DNA from: Stictocephala bisonia
Lineage: Eukaryota > Arthropoda > Insecta > Hemiptera > Membracidae
Length of the DNA: 64,000 nt
Reading direction: 5' to 3'
Assembly (NCBI GenBank): GCA_035578905.1
Contig: JAQJVL010000104.1
Location: 186,001 to 250,000, forward strand
The notes below the pieces were generated by a model that saw only the letters and a program-made list of their open reading frames with translations, did not search any database and had not been told where the DNA came from. Shown one piece after another: positions 45,901-55,989 of this stretch. The position numbers were made by a program, and so were the translations under genes. Every line of letters starts with the position of its first letter. Positions within the stretch are counted from its first letter, which is position 1.

Positions 45901-46675
45901 TACTATGTTTATTTCTTGTATTATAACTGTGGGTTTTGAAATTGTTAAAAAGATGTACTAATAAATGATAAAGTTATAAAATTTATAACCAAATTTAATG
46001 TTTAACTGTTTTCAATTTTCAATAAAATGAAGTTTACAGTATTCCATCAAGCTTGATTCAGTAACTATCCAGCCGGGCTGTTTTTTTTATCTCCTCAATT
46101 CTGGCAAATGTGTGATGTGTATAGTTAGTTGACACAAAGTATAGGATTTTAAACATATAATAGCATTTAATAATCTATTAATTGTAAAAATTTTAAATTT
46201 ACCTTCCTAATTTTGGAGTGGTCGTAGCTAAGAAACTATGGCTTGCCACGTAGCCGGTTCAGGTTCGATTCCCGATGTAAAACAGTTTTTACCCCTTTAA
46301 CTTTTAGTAATTACTCTGAAATATCCTTGGACAGTGTTATATACTTTTCTCTCTTGTATACTCACAAGGTAACCTGTTTTGTTTTTGTTGTGCGACTTTT
46401 TTATGTAATATATTTTCAGGAACCAATCTGTAAAATATGTCGTATAAAGGTGGATTGACTGGGAACCTACTGTTTATTAGAGTAGCTTGTAACTTTTGTT
46501 TTGTTAAACATTGGCCATAAGTGGTGATTACTTATCCTGTTATTTTGTTATGGGTTTCAGGTATGAAAAATCTGCAAACATGTACATACCCTACAATAAA
46601 GATTGGATTAAACAAAAAGTTTATGAGCAAGTTACAAAGGAAGCCACAGAATTGGAGCAATTAGATAGTTTATGA
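39816..46675 (+). CDS. Enhancer of rudimentary homologue (ERH family), spliced, start exon not found
   Basis: Three exons (39816-39903, 41648-41768, 46561-46675) with GT-AG introns join in frame to 107 residues and a TGA stop; with an upstream ATG the protein would be about 108 aa, against about 104 in ERH of flies and mammals. The exon phases (0, 1, 2) fit. Family hallmarks are SILLVQ, RTYSDYES, NPNLPEI, HFIDQLTDLSCLV and IPYNKDWIK. ERH is a small nuclear homodimer that partners RNA-processing factors. By eye the sequence is clearly more diverged than usual for this conserved family, and its C-terminus (TKEATELEQLDSL) differs, so a paralogue is possible. Introns of 1.7 and 4.8 kb are full of mobile DNA. 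A possible poly(A) signal ATTAAA lies at 46801. Confidence 0.88.
40159..41453 (+). mobile_element. SPIN/ZBED5-like hAT remnant in ERH intron
   Basis: The left end CAATGGTTCATAAAC and right end GTTTAGGAACCACTG are inverted repeats of the CAGTGGTTC type. The flanking octamers TCCTAGGG (40151-40158) and TCCTAGGT (41454-41461) match in 7 of 8. Inside is a decayed transposase. It is 1295 bp and sits in the intron between exons 39816-39903 and 41648-41768. Confidence 0.88.
40234..41220 (+). pseudogene. ZBED5-like hAT transposase fragment
   Basis: An open piece, 40234-40542, carries TWIHCFLHRQTLATEVMP (the CxxH motif) and KLFNFVKTRPLQ with LCEEMEAQYK. A frame change gives the HTEVRWLxRGK-type motif (here HIEARWLLRGK) at about 40455. 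Later pieces read NFELTNELITSLDRSDEDYP, DKFWVDKEELSIQA and FATSYLSELEFSTLINIKTK, the hATC end. In-frame stops and the missing N-terminus make it dead. Confidence 0.8.
41648..41768 (+). CDS. ERH exon 3
   Basis: Acceptor TTTCAG to 41647, donor GTAAGT at 41769. Encodes VTKLFEDYLKFVNPNLPEI, RYELSELLHFIDQLTDLSCL and two bases of a valine codon. It holds the beta-strand and helix that form the dimer interface in ERH. Confidence 0.9.
42023..42728. mobile_element. Candidate piggyBac-like non-autonomous element (TTAA ends)
   Basis: TTAA at 42019-42022 and 42729-42732 border CCCTTCTGACGTCAC on the left and CGCTGGGAGAG on the right (complement CTCTCCCAGCG). TTAA duplication with CCC/CTC-type ends is the piggyBac pattern, but the inverted repeats agree only loosely. 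A short in-frame stretch near 42275-42350 (ETSDIEAEEFPNTVSLQDLF) may be a remnant of a coding region. Confidence 0.35.
42733..44040. other. Intron DNA with clustered GTTCA/GAACTAGTTC motifs
   Basis: 43585-43930 is dense in GTTCA, GAACTAGTTC and AACGAAC motifs in both orientations and ends TCTCCACTCCTG, resembling subterminal repeats of Ac-like hAT elements. A left boundary and target duplication could not be fixed. The rest of the stretch is anonymous. Confidence 0.35.
44041..44272 (+). CDS. Small C2H2-like zinc-finger ORF (possible exon)
   Basis: From ATG 44047 the frame reads MAAYGERVVCSNC, then a C-x2-C-x11-H-x3-H finger (CSNC to THYLRH), then a serine/glutamine-rich tail. A good donor AAAAA|GTAAGTG lies at about 44270, after LGNEKLK, so the ORF may be the first exon of a mobile-element gene. 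No second exon was found. It lies within the last ERH intron on the same strand. Confidence 0.4.
44317..45250. other. Unassigned intron DNA
   Basis: AT-rich. A minus ORF at 44900-45178 has no motif. Confidence 0.4.
45251..45735. repeat. 44-bp minisatellite, 11 copies
   Basis: The unit AATATTACATGAGTTCAGAA-GAAAGTCAATGGGGGGTAATAAGT starts about every 43-45 bp (ACATGAG at 45259, 45303, 45348, 45391 and so on). Copies alternate GAGTTCAG and GAGGTCAG and vary in the length of the G run. It sits in the last ERH intron. Confidence 0.95.
46211..46285 (+). repeat. tRNA-like SINE head (B-box GGTTCGATTCCC)
   Basis: GGTTCGATTCCC at 46262-46273 matches the RNA polymerase III B box. Upstream, GTCGTAGCTAAGA could be an A box, and CTATG...CGTAG a weak anticodon stem with an 8-nt loop. 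It does not fold as a proper tRNA, so a tRNA-derived SINE or relic is likelier. Confidence 0.4.
46561..46675 (+). CDS. ERH last exon
   Basis: Acceptor TTTCAG to 46560. Encodes YEKSANMYIPYNKDWIKQKV then YEQVTKEATELEQLDSL and TGA at 46673-46675. PYNKDWIK is the strongest family signature. Confidence 0.9.
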
Positions 46676-47498
46676 GTATTGTGGATTTACACGAGAAATA
46701 TGAATATTTTGGACTACTTGTGTATTAATATTTTTAACAATTATTGCAGAATCACCATTACGTGTTACATTTTTAATCATGTGTACTGTTTTTAAAGTAA
46801 ATTAAATTCTTGTTGTGTTTACAATGTATAGTTTAAATTAAATTTATTGTTTAATAACATTCTTCAATCATAATTTATCAAGTTTTGAATATTTTAGTGT
46901 TAATTGGTTTTAATTACAGAATATTTACTTTTTTAATTTAATAATTTATTTTTCCAGTACCTTTTTTTATCCACACTTAAATTATGAAATTTTCTACTGT
47001 GTTTAGATTTTAATGATTAGAGAATGTTTAAACAATCCATATGGTTGAGTATGTAAAGTAGTGACTTACTTGCCAGTTCAACTTTTGAGTATGTGGTTTG
47101 ATTACTAAAGTAATTAATAATTAACTGCCAATTGCAAAAATAATTGCTTGTGTTATACTCAATAATTTAAAATTAGATTTTTCAATTACTGCATGACTGG
47201 ACTGAAAAAATCTCATTTCACAACTTTTATCAGAATTCATTGTATCCTTACATTACTAACCAGAAGTATGGACATGGTTTATTTGATTCAACTGAGTTAC
47301 GTGAATTAATGTTTGTGAAATCCTTGAATAAATGTGCAGCCACATATCTATTTAACAAATTTTCATAATTAATGTGTATAGTAATTTTATATCAGGATTT
47401 TCATTAAATTTACATACAAACATTAAGTTTTAGTTTTCAATTTAGTTGTACATGGTTAACATATTAAACATTTTTTAAAGCATATCAGACAATATAAT

Positions 47499-47501
<3 letters not shown>
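46676..47501. other. 3' flank of ERH
   Basis: Contains the ERH 3' UTR (possible poly(A) signal ATTAAA at 46801; AATAAA at 47329). Otherwise AT-rich and anonymous. Confidence 0.45.

Positions 47502-47551
<50 letters not shown>
47502..47551. repeat. (AT)n microsatellite
   Basis: About 25 dinucleotide repeats, pure. Confidence 0.97.
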
Positions 47552-47553
<2 letters not shown>

Positions 47554-47676
47554 TATGGTTTGTTGTCAACTCCATTTATTAATTATAAAGCTGCGATTTA
47601 TATTTGGGTATATATCCAAAAGTCATGATTATACAGGTATATATTCATTAATTATAAAATATAAAGTGATCTCCTG

Positions 47677-47990
47677 TCACAAAGCTAAGTCCAATCCATC
47701 GAGCCATCTAACACCTGCCTCACTGATTCTGTGCATGCTGACCAATCCCTCCGTGAAAGAGCACATGACACACTCTGTAACTATGTGATCTATTGTTTGG
47801 ATAGACTCCCCACAATCACATGACTGATCTATTGTCAATCTCCATTTATACTTCCAGTAATTGCATACATACGTTCAGCAATTCTTTAAAGCTGTACGTA
47901 CACCCTGGGTAGTCGTAAACGAGCAACAAATCTGGTAGCTGGATTGTCACATTTTGTGATCTCCTAGCTACGGCAGCTATCACAAAACAT
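47677..47990 (-). pseudogene. LINE C-terminal tail (CDCG...H...C knuckle)
   Basis: Minus-strand translation of 47845-47677 gives TIDQSCDCGESIQTIDHIVT, then ECVMCSFTEGL and MHRISEAGVRWLDGLDLAL with a stop. C-x-C-x8-H-x4-C is the zinc knuckle ending many insect LINE ORF2 proteins. Upstream pieces (RFVARLRLPRVYVQL, then a stop) fit but are broken. This is a 5'-truncated 3' end of a LINE unrelated to the one at 48800-53850. Confidence 0.65.
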
Positions 47991-48261
47991 ACAATGGGAT
48001 GTTTAAGGTGTACAGAATTAGGAAAGAAAACCCAATCATGCCTGTTTTGATTGTTCTGTAATGAGAACAAATTAGCTCTTCCAGTATTGTTTTTTTTAAG
48101 CTTAAAAACAAACTTTCAAAGGTTATAAAAGTTTCTCTAAAAAATTTCTTTTAACTTTAATAGTTAATAGTCATTGTAATGTAAGTTATGCATCTCTTAT
48201 ATGTTGGTGTTAATATTAAATGTTGTTGAAAGTGTGATGTTTTTAAAAACATTTGTTTTTA

Positions 48262-48520
48262 ATAATAATAATAATAATTTATTTTTCCAAACATATACAA
48301 TACATTTTATACATTATAATGTTTAAACTATTACTTAGTTAATATGCATAAAAGACAATGTTTAACTGATTATTCTTAATACAGTTTAGTAATAAACAAG
48401 TGTTATATAGTTATTGTAATGTTCTTCTCCAATCTTCATACCTTAATCTAATTATTCATTACTTATAAGAAACTTGAAAGTAGGAGAGAAGAAATCGAAG
48501 TCTCATTCAATTATTTTTTC
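48262..48520 (-). mobile_element. LINE 3' UTR fragment with (TTA)n tail, minus strand
   Basis: The reverse complement ends TTTGGAAAAATAAATTATTA with TTATTATTA following, a typical 3' terminus of a CR1-like LINE. No coding remains. Confidence 0.45.
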
Positions 48521-49031
48521 TTTTTCTTTTTTTTGGAAAAATATAAATTGCACCTCAAAGGCTAGGCCTGACTGGAGGTTACAAATCTCATTTAATTTAC
48601 CTTTATTATTTTGAGCTTGTAGCTTTTTTTTAAATTTGATTCACGAATAATCTAACAAAAACATGCATGACTCAATGATTATTTGTGGCTTGACTTAATT
48701 GTTCCTATTGCTTTATTCATTCCTTTATTTTTTTAAATTTTTATTGCTGGTTTATTTATTTTCTTAATTTAAAAAAAAGTTTCCCTATAATTTTATTAAT
48801 GAATATATGAATGAATAAATGCATTTATTCCATCATAACCAGTATATAGTTACAATAAGGAAACAACCCGGAACTGACTGACTACTTTTACGAGTAATGT
48901 GGTCAGTACAGGCAACAAAATACTGTACAACAGGTTTCTTGTCAGAGTCCAGATTATAGTAACATGTTATTATCAGCCGGGCTGCTCTCCCTCCTTGGCG
49001 TCTATACCTAACACTGATAAGGCACATAATA

Positions 49032-50375
49032 CGAGGGGTATCCAAAAAGTAAGTTTCCCTGTTCTGTAAAAAGACGCGTGCGTAACACAGCGTGCAGTTG
49101 TGGGCGGGGATATTTAGCGCGGTTCGGTTGGCAACAGGTGCGCCGGTCACTGGCGCATTGTCACGCTGCTCAGTCAGGTGCTGCCCAAACATTATGGAGA
49201 CTCCACTGCGTTCTGCCGCCAGTTGCGAAGTCCGTAGTGTTATTCGTTTCTTGACCGCCAAAAACGTAACTGCCGTTGAAATTCATCGTCAGTTGTGTCA
49301 AGTGTATGGTGAACATGTTATGTCCGTTCAGATGGTCCGTCGTTGGCGTGCAATGTTTTTGGAAGGAAGAGAAAATGTTCATGACGATGAGCGTAATGGC
49401 CGACCGGCCAGTTCTCGGCAACCAGACGTCATTAATGCTGTACGAGCAGTTATTGACAATGATAAGCGAGTGACTCTCGATGAAATTATGGGTAAACTGC
49501 CGTCAAGTTTTGAAGTTAGCCGGTCATCTGTGCACAATATCATGACAGAAGATCTTCAGCTTGCAAAAGTGTGTGCAAGATGGGTGCCTCGCTTATTGAG
49601 CGATGCCCATAAACAACAACGAATGGCTGCTGCCCAGTCTTTCTTGCGATTGTTTGACGATGAAGATGAAAACCTTTTCAGTAGAATAGTCACTGGTGAT
49701 GAAACATGGATTCACCACTCAACTCCAGAAACCAAACGCCAGAGTATGGTGTGGAAAAAAAAAGGAGAGGCAGCTCCTCAAAAAGCCAAAGTTTTTGAGT
49801 CAGCAGGAAAGGTAATGGCTACAGTTTTTTGGGACTGCCGTGGAGTGTTATTGATTGACTATCTTCCTCGTGGCGAAACCATAAATGCAGAAAGGTATTG
49901 TGAAGTTCTCACCAGACTTCGGCGGGCAATACAGAATAAACGGCGCGGACTTTTGTCACGCACGGTTCTGCTTATTCACGATAACGCCCGACCACACGCT
50001 GCTCGTGCAACAATGGAACTTTTGAGGAAATTTAAGTGGGATGTTTTTGGTCATCCTCCATACTCACCAGATCTTGCGCCTAGCGATTTTCATCTGTTTC
50101 CGGAGCTCAAAAGACACCTTGGCGGTCGGCGATTTGCCAACAGCGATGACCTTCAAAATGAGGTGGATACTTGGCTTAAAAATTTGGCGGGTGAATTTTG
50201 TGATGCTGGAATAAAAAAACTACTTCCTAGATACCAAGAGTGTTTAGAAAGGGATGGTAACTATGTAGAAAAATAAGGTATGATGTAAAAAGTTGAATAA
50301 ATGTGTTTCAGTTATTTTTTGAGTCTTTTTAACTTTTTCATAATTAATGGAAACTTACTTTTTGGATACCCCTCG
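49032..50375 (+). mobile_element. Full-length mariner transposon, TA target
   Basis: The two ends, starting CGAGGGGTATCCAAAAAGTA, are identical inverted repeats over 27 bp, flanked by TA on each side (49030-49031, 50376-50377). At 1344 bp it is a standard mariner length. It carries one uninterrupted transposase ORF and sits in the 3' UTR of a dead LINE. The perfect ends suggest a young insertion. Confidence 0.97.
49194..50276 (+). CDS. Mariner transposase (DD34D), intact, 360 aa
   Basis: From ATG 49194 (METPLRSAASCEVRSVIRFL) to TAA 50276. The N-terminal helix-turn-helix pair (residues about 5-110) ends near SSVHNIMTEDL. The WVPRLL linker motif follows (WVPHxL in most mariners). Then come TGDETWIHH (first Asp), IHDNARPHAA (second Asp) and YSPDLAPSDFHLF, with 34 residues between the second and third Asp, the mariner-defining DD34D. 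An in-frame upstream extension to 49092 is less likely because family members start at this ATG. The protein acts alone to excise and insert at TA. No lesions. Confidence 0.96.
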   Translation: METPLRSAASCEVRSVIRFLTAKNVTAVEIHRQLCQVYGEHVMSVQMVRRWRAMFLEGRENVHDDERNGRPASSRQPDVINAVRAVIDNDKRVTLDEIMGKLPSSFEVSRSSVHNIMTEDLQLAKVCARWVPRLLSDAHKQQRMAAAQSFLRLFDDEDENLFSRIVTGDETWIHHSTPETKRQSMVWKKKGEAAPQKAKVFESAGKVMATVFWDCRGVLLIDYLPRGETINAERYCEVLTRLRRAIQNKRRGLLSRTVLLIHDNARPHAARATMELLRKFKWDVFGHPPYSPDLAPSDFHLFPELKRHLGGRRFANSDDLQNEVDTWLKNLAGEFCDAGIKKLLPRYQECLERDGNYVEK

Positions 50376-50655
50376 TAGGACCTGCTAAGCAAGACCGTAC
50401 CTTTACTGCAATTCACAACTATTGCACTTCATTACAATACTAATTAACACAAACAATTCCCTTCAGCCCAGTATAAAAATATTTACAATTTCTTATTTCA
50501 ACTATTACAATACTTTACCGAAAATAAAACCAAAATACATAATACCATTACTATACAACTATAAAACACAAATACACAGAGAACACAACTTCTTTTTTTT
50601 AACTGTAGAATAAGTTACAATTTTCATTTAGTAATAGAAAAGCTTTTAAATTACT

Positions 50656-52914
50656 TCAAAACTTTCTAACGTTAACGGAAATTTTAATTTTATAAGGCAA
50701 TTTGTTGAAACATTTTGGACCATTATACAGAAATGAATGCTTCAATACGGACTTGTTAATCTTAAGAGTTCTAAACATTCTCCGGACTATGCTTCTAGTA
50801 CCGTAATTTAGGTCCGTTGTACCCAAATTACCACTTTTAGTGTAAAAAAAGTCTGAGGACTTTAAAAACAAACAAATGTTGTAATGGTAATATTTTCAAC
50901 TGAAGGAAAATCGGAAATGAGCTGTCTCGTATTCTCTTGTTTGTAATTATTCTCATAAAATGATTCTGAACCACTCTTAACCTCTCTATTAAATACTCTG
51001 CGACATAACTGTTGCGACGGGCAGCTGCGCTGACAGAATGTCCAACCCTGTGAGGAAGCTACGAAACCAGCTCAAGGCTCCCCGCACTCCCACCGCCTTC
51101 AGTTTTAGTAATAAAATTATGTGATCTACCAAATCGAACTCCTTTTTAAAGTCTATGAATAGACCCGTAGATTTTTTACCGTCATTTAAGCTAGAATATA
51201 TCGTATCTGTAACATTAATAAGGGCATCCTCAGTTGATCTACCCTCCCTGAAGCCATACTGATTCATACTAAAAAACTGTATTCTATTTAAATAACCGAG
51301 TAATCTTATTTTCATTAATTTCTCGAATATTTTGGAAAATACTGAGAGTAAACTAATTGGGCGGAGATTGTCCAATTTTATAGATGTATTCTTTTTGTAA
51401 ATTGGCACAACTACGCTTGATTTTAATTGTTTTGGAAATTCACCTGTAGAGAAACTTAAATTTATAAGCTTAGCAAGAACAGGAGATATTAAGTGAGCAA
51501 TGTGTTTGATCAATGCTACACTAATATTATCAAAACCAGATGACTTTTTATTTTTTAATTTTTAGTGATTGTTAAAACTTCATTTTCGTTTGTTGGAAGA
51601 ATAAAAAAGGAAGACAGTCTTGGTGTTAAATTGAGTTCATTGAGAGCATTTGACGATTGGCTAGACTTGACTTCGATAAGGTAATTGTTAATTGTGTCGG
51701 CTACTGCACACGGATCAGATAAGATCACTCCGTTATCTAGTTCTATTTCGTCAACAGATTTCTTAGAATTTGACCCACTCAGATTATTTACAATTTTCCA
51801 TTGAAGAGATGAATCTCCTTTTGCTTCATTAATTTTTTTAGAATAATAACTATTTATTGTCTCGTTAATTTCTATTCTTAATCTATTACAGTATCTATTG
51901 TAAAAAACAAAAGCTTCTATCATACGGTCTATTTCTATAAATTTTATACAATTTGCGTTTTCTTTTTTTATCTAGTTACTTGGTGTTAATCCAAGGACTG
52001 ATTAACCTAGCTTTGTGAAGTTTACAAAACCTCAAGGTTTGACATTTTTTGCAGATATCAATTATATTACTTAATATACTCAAAAAATAACTGAAATTTG
52101 CAGTAACATTATCTGATGCAAAACATACACCCCAATTGATAGAACTTAGTTTTAACATCACCTTTTCAAAATCAACAATGACAGCATCACTAGTTTTACT
52201 CTGGATATTGCAATTATTACTAGACTGATTTTGTAATTGGTTAAATCCCATTCTTAAGCCTAACATACAATGATCTGTCAAACCTGGGTCGAAAACTGCA
52301 CTCTTAAACATGGAAGTACTACGGTGTCTAATAAAAATGTGATCTATACAAGTTTGGGAATTAGTAGTTATTCTAGTTGGGGAGTCTATAAACTGAACAA
52401 AACCATTACTGTTTAACATACTTAAATAACTGAGTGAACTTGGCGTATTATCAATTATATTAACATCTCCAATAAGGATAGTACTGTTAGGAATGGATTC
52501 TTACTTATTAACTAATTCCACAACAAAATCATTTTCAGAATAACTGTGCAATCTATAAATACAAAAGATATTAAAAAACAATTCCTGATATTTAATTTTT
52601 TAAAGTAAAGTATCGGCTGTGGTACAATTTAAACTTAACATAGTAATATCGGCTAAAACATAACATAAAATTCCTCCTTATCTAAAGTTATTATTACAGC
52701 AGTGGAAAACATTGTACCCCGGAATGTTATAAAGTTCAACTTCGTCACTGCCAATCCATATTTTGCTCAGGATTATAAAACTTATCTGATGATTGATTTG
52801 ATTTAAAACCAGCAAAAACTATCAAAATTTTGTCACATACTTCTTATGTTCGCATAAATTATTCTGTGAAATAAAAAACTATTGAAATCTATCCGATCTG
52901 AGTTTGTTGTTGTT

Positions 52915-52970
<56 letters not shown>

Positions 52971-52990
52971 TAGGTACTTTAATATAATGA
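50656..52990 (-). pseudogene. LINE ORF2 (endonuclease and RT), broken
   Basis: Minus strand, in order: ILSKIWIGSDEVELYNIPGY (endonuclease), IGDVNIIDNTPSSL (GDxN motif, about 52470), then FVQFIDSPTRITTNSQTCID and HIFIRHRS, and FDPGLTDHCMLGL (catalytic DH). The linker SINWGVCFASDN and NLSGSNSKKSVDEI follows. RT comes next: SSVVVPIYKKN, LRPISLLSVFSKIFEKLMKI, YGFREGRSTEDALI and LFIDFKKEFDLVDH (motif A). After SWFRSFL the YADD region is lost, and 50871-50656 resumes with the C-terminal LGTTDLNYGTRSIVRRMFRT and FLYNGPKCFNKLPYKIK. Frameshifts occur at about 51960 and 51540. Confidence 0.82.
52919..52969. repeat. (TA)n microsatellite
   Basis: About 25 pure TA repeats between ORF1 and the endonuclease region of the minus LINE. 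Confidence 0.97.
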
Positions 52991-53000
52991 ACATATCTAG

Positions 53001-53815
53001 TTATTTTAAGATGTGACTTACAAGTCTGAGTTTTTCCATGTCCTCATAAGTGTTGATCTTTTCCACTGGTTGACCCTCGGCTTTCCTGGCGAAAAATTTT
53101 CCGTCCCGGCACCAGACGAATTTGTAGTCGAGTTCTCTTCCCTTCTGCTTGAGCTTGGACAGGAACAGCTTATTTTCTGGCGAGAGATGGTCGTTGACAA
53201 ACACACGTTGAGCTGGGAAGTGCTGGTTGATATCTCGAGCTGTCAAATTCTTCTTCTGCCGGAAATTTGCCATCCACTGCTCCTTGATCTACCTGGACGA
53301 TGACAGACGGCTCCCGGACGTTTCTGTATGACGGTACACGGTATGCAGCGGCGATGTCCATCTTCTTCACCTCCACTCCAAGGGCCGCTCCCACATCCGT
53401 CAACACGTCAGTGATGTTCTCCCCTCTCGACTCCGGAACACTGCTAATTTCAATGTTGTTCACCCTCGTGTATTGTTCCAGGTTCCGCATCCTCTCTCGT
53501 AGTCCCACAACTTCATCGTTTAAAGCCTGGTTACTCGCCTTCAGCGCCTAATTCTCACTCTGTACTTCAGCAAGTTTCTTCTTAATGTCCTCCATCAATA
53601 CGTTAGAGGCGTCCAACAAGTTAGAAACATACTGCACGGATGTTGAAAGTTAGAAGACATTTCACTAAACACGTCCTTTTTTAAACCTTCCATTACCTTG
53701 ATAAGGAAATCCTTCGTGAGGGGATCAGACGTTAACATATTCGACTTCACACTTTTCTGAGTAGATGATTTACCCCTATATGAAACACATCTCCAGTCCT
53801 TGGTAGATCGATTGG
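53001..53815 (-). pseudogene. LINE ORF1 with coiled coil and FP-like domain
   Basis: Read on the minus strand. An N-terminal remnant TKDWRCVSYRGKSSTQKSVK (end of a zinc-finger module) is followed by TSDPLTKDFLIKVMEGLKKD, then a heptad coiled coil (EVQSEN, stop, ALKASNQALNDEVVGLRERM), then RNLEQYTRVNNIEIS, VLTDVGAALGVEVKKMDIAA and, after a frameshift near 53270, NFRQKKNLTARDINQHF, VFVNDHLSPENKLFLSKL and YKFVWCRDGKFFARK. The last part resembles the FP-type domain common in insect LINE ORF1 proteins, which coat the RNA. The in-frame stop and frameshift make it inactive. Confidence 0.8.
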
Positions 53816-53849
53816 TTTTTCCTCGCTGTCGTTTTTAACACAGTGAAGA

Positions 53850-55010
53850 TGAAAAATTTATAGTGCGGATAATTTATTAGTGCAGGAAGTTTAAAAGTAA
53901 ATCAACTTCCTCTAAACAAAGAAGCCACTTTTTCAGTCTTCTTATAAATTGGTTTTTATTAGTTATATATTTAATTTCATCTGGCATTTGATTAAAAATT
54001 ATTGGCGCAACAAAGTCAACATTTTTTTTGAAGAAGTTTGAATTTGATTTTGGTATGTCTTAATTATTTACACTTCTAAGTTTTGATCTAAAGTCAAAAT
54101 CAAGGTTATTTCCAGATCTATTTTTGCTCTTTATAAAAGTACACATTTTTCAGGGGTAGTATATTTAGCTCTTTGAATAATGGCACTGTGTGATCATATC
54201 TGGTCTTACTCTTTATTAACCGTATAAATTTTTTTTGCATTAAAAAAATAGTTATTAAGTTTGTGTGATAGGCCCCTCCCCATACTGAAAGCGCATATTT
54301 AGTCTGCTGTGCACAAGAGAAAAGTATATCATCCTAAGAATTACTTCTGGACACAATGTTTTTAAAAAATACACAAAGTACATTATTTAATTTTTTTTTA
54401 ATACACTTATATGAGTTTTCCAAGTTAAATCTTGTTCTGTATTTACACTCAAATAATTTACATATTTTACTTTTTCAATTACAACATAATTTTCTTTACA
54501 TTCTGTATTTTTGTTCAAACAATTAATTTACACGTCTATATTTTACAGGTATTTGGCAAATATTATCCCCTCTTAAACTAAAATCAATATAATTAGATTT
54601 TTCTGCACTTAGTTGCATTTTGTGTACTACAAACCACCACTTAGTGCACTTAGATCTTCACTATTACGGTACTTCTCTAACTTCCTGCCATGTGTTCCTA
54701 AATAACTAAGAGATGTGTTTGCAAAAGAATATAACTTACCTCTAAATTTTCCTTGACATAGATTATTTATGTATATTATGAACAGGATTGCACCTAAAAC
54801 TGATCCCTGAGGTACAGCACAACTACATAAATTTAACACATCATAACATGAATTATGATTTAATATTTTATATTTTGGGAAACTATAAAACAAATAGAAA
54901 TTGTTAATTTTCCGAGTAATATGCATTGCCTTAAAGTACAAAGAATAAGCTACAGGATGACGGCAATGTTGATTCTTATTAGGGTTGCCATGTTCCTGGG
55001 TTTCCATGAG
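53850..55010 (-). pseudogene. LINE RT C-terminal fragment, minus strand
   Basis: 55007-54627 holds CAVPQGSVLGAILFIIYINN (motif B with AVPQG for GVPQG) and KLYSFANTSLSYLG, where the catalytic FADDTS is mutated to FANTS. Downstream pieces (RYDHTVPLFKELNILPLKNV) give the C-terminus, running to about 53850 where the 5' end of the 48800-53850 LINE begins. A separate, older copy than its neighbour. Confidence 0.7.
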
Positions 55011-55989
55011 ATTTTCAGATTTTTAAGGTAATGTTTTACTGGAGAATTTCCACAGAAAAAGTATTAATCTCTTATTTTTTAACCTTCCTACAAAAATCCT
55101 TACACAACCTAAATTTAGAGTGAGATTTATATCACTGTCTATAACTAAAACCCCTTGTCCCTTATTTCAGCGAGAAATTTCGTTAGCTTGCTGTCGAATG
55201 CTGACAATCCATTCTAAGAATTATTGTGCCAGCCGAAGTGTAATGGATGAATTATTTTTTTTTGATCGCATAATCGACCAACCCAGAGTGCTATTAGAAT
55301 AATTGTTATTAAATTTAAAAAAAAGGGTCTGTAGCAAGGCTTGTGAAGCCCCCATACGGTAACCTTCATTTATAAGTTTGCAATTGATTAATACATTAAG
55401 CCTACACTAAAAATTGTACAGTCTACCTCTGTGAAGCAAAAAAATCTTAGCAACTAATTCGTTATGCCTATTGTTGGTACCAGTTAGAGAGTCAAAATGG
55501 AAAGACTGCTCTTGAACCAATGTCCGCAAACAAGCTCCAATGGATGCCTTTATCGTTTTTAAGAATTGCAGGGTTATTGCTAACATAAAAAATGCATAGT
55601 TTTTTTATGTTAGCAATAATAATGAATTTTTTGAGCAAAATTCAAAATCAAGATCATCCAAAGTGGTCTCCTCATAACTGGGATTTATTAAAAGAATTGA
55701 GAGACAGTGAGACCAAAAAACAGTCTTAATGTACTATAAACACTTTAATAAAAAGGGTCAAAATAGACACATGTATTAATAATTTTGTCATCTAATCACC
55801 TACTACTGTGCCATGACTTACTAACTAGCTCGTGAATCTGAGACTTTTAGTCCATTTATAGTACTAAGTAAATCTAATCTGTGCTTATTACATTTATTTA
55901 AATTGTTAGGACTACAAACAACAATTCTTTGTCTAATAATACAAGTTTTAAAGATCTACATTACTCTGTCATTATTTTTAAATTAGTCT
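55011..55989. other. Unassigned stretch with a 19-bp hairpin
   Basis: No gene. 55574-55592 (TTATTGCTAACATAAAAAA) is the exact complement of 55601-55619 around an 8-nt loop. The ORF at 55120-55302 has no motif. Confidence 0.5.

Larger units (their letters stand above)
48800..53850 (-). mobile_element. LINE (CR1/Jockey group) with ORF1 and ORF2, decayed
   Basis: A near-complete LINE on the minus strand. ORF1 (about 53815-53001), endonuclease (about 52800-51990), RT (about 51923-50989), C-terminus (50871-50656) and a long 3' UTR ending near 48800 in GCATTTATTCATTCATATAT-type repeats. A mariner (49032-50375) interrupts the 3' UTR, and an (AT)n tract lies between ORF1 and ORF2 (52919-52969). The RT part with YADD is deleted, so this copy is dead. 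Confidence 0.8.

Noticed and set aside
46211..46285. A true tRNA gene
   Set aside because: Only the B box is good; the anticodon loop is 8 nt and no acceptor stem pairs.
47502..47551. TATA-box-like promoter
   Set aside because: It is a long pure AT microsatellite with no adjacent gene start.
48833..49421. Minus ORFs overlapping the mariner
   Set aside because: They are shadows of the mariner transposase frame and its flanks.
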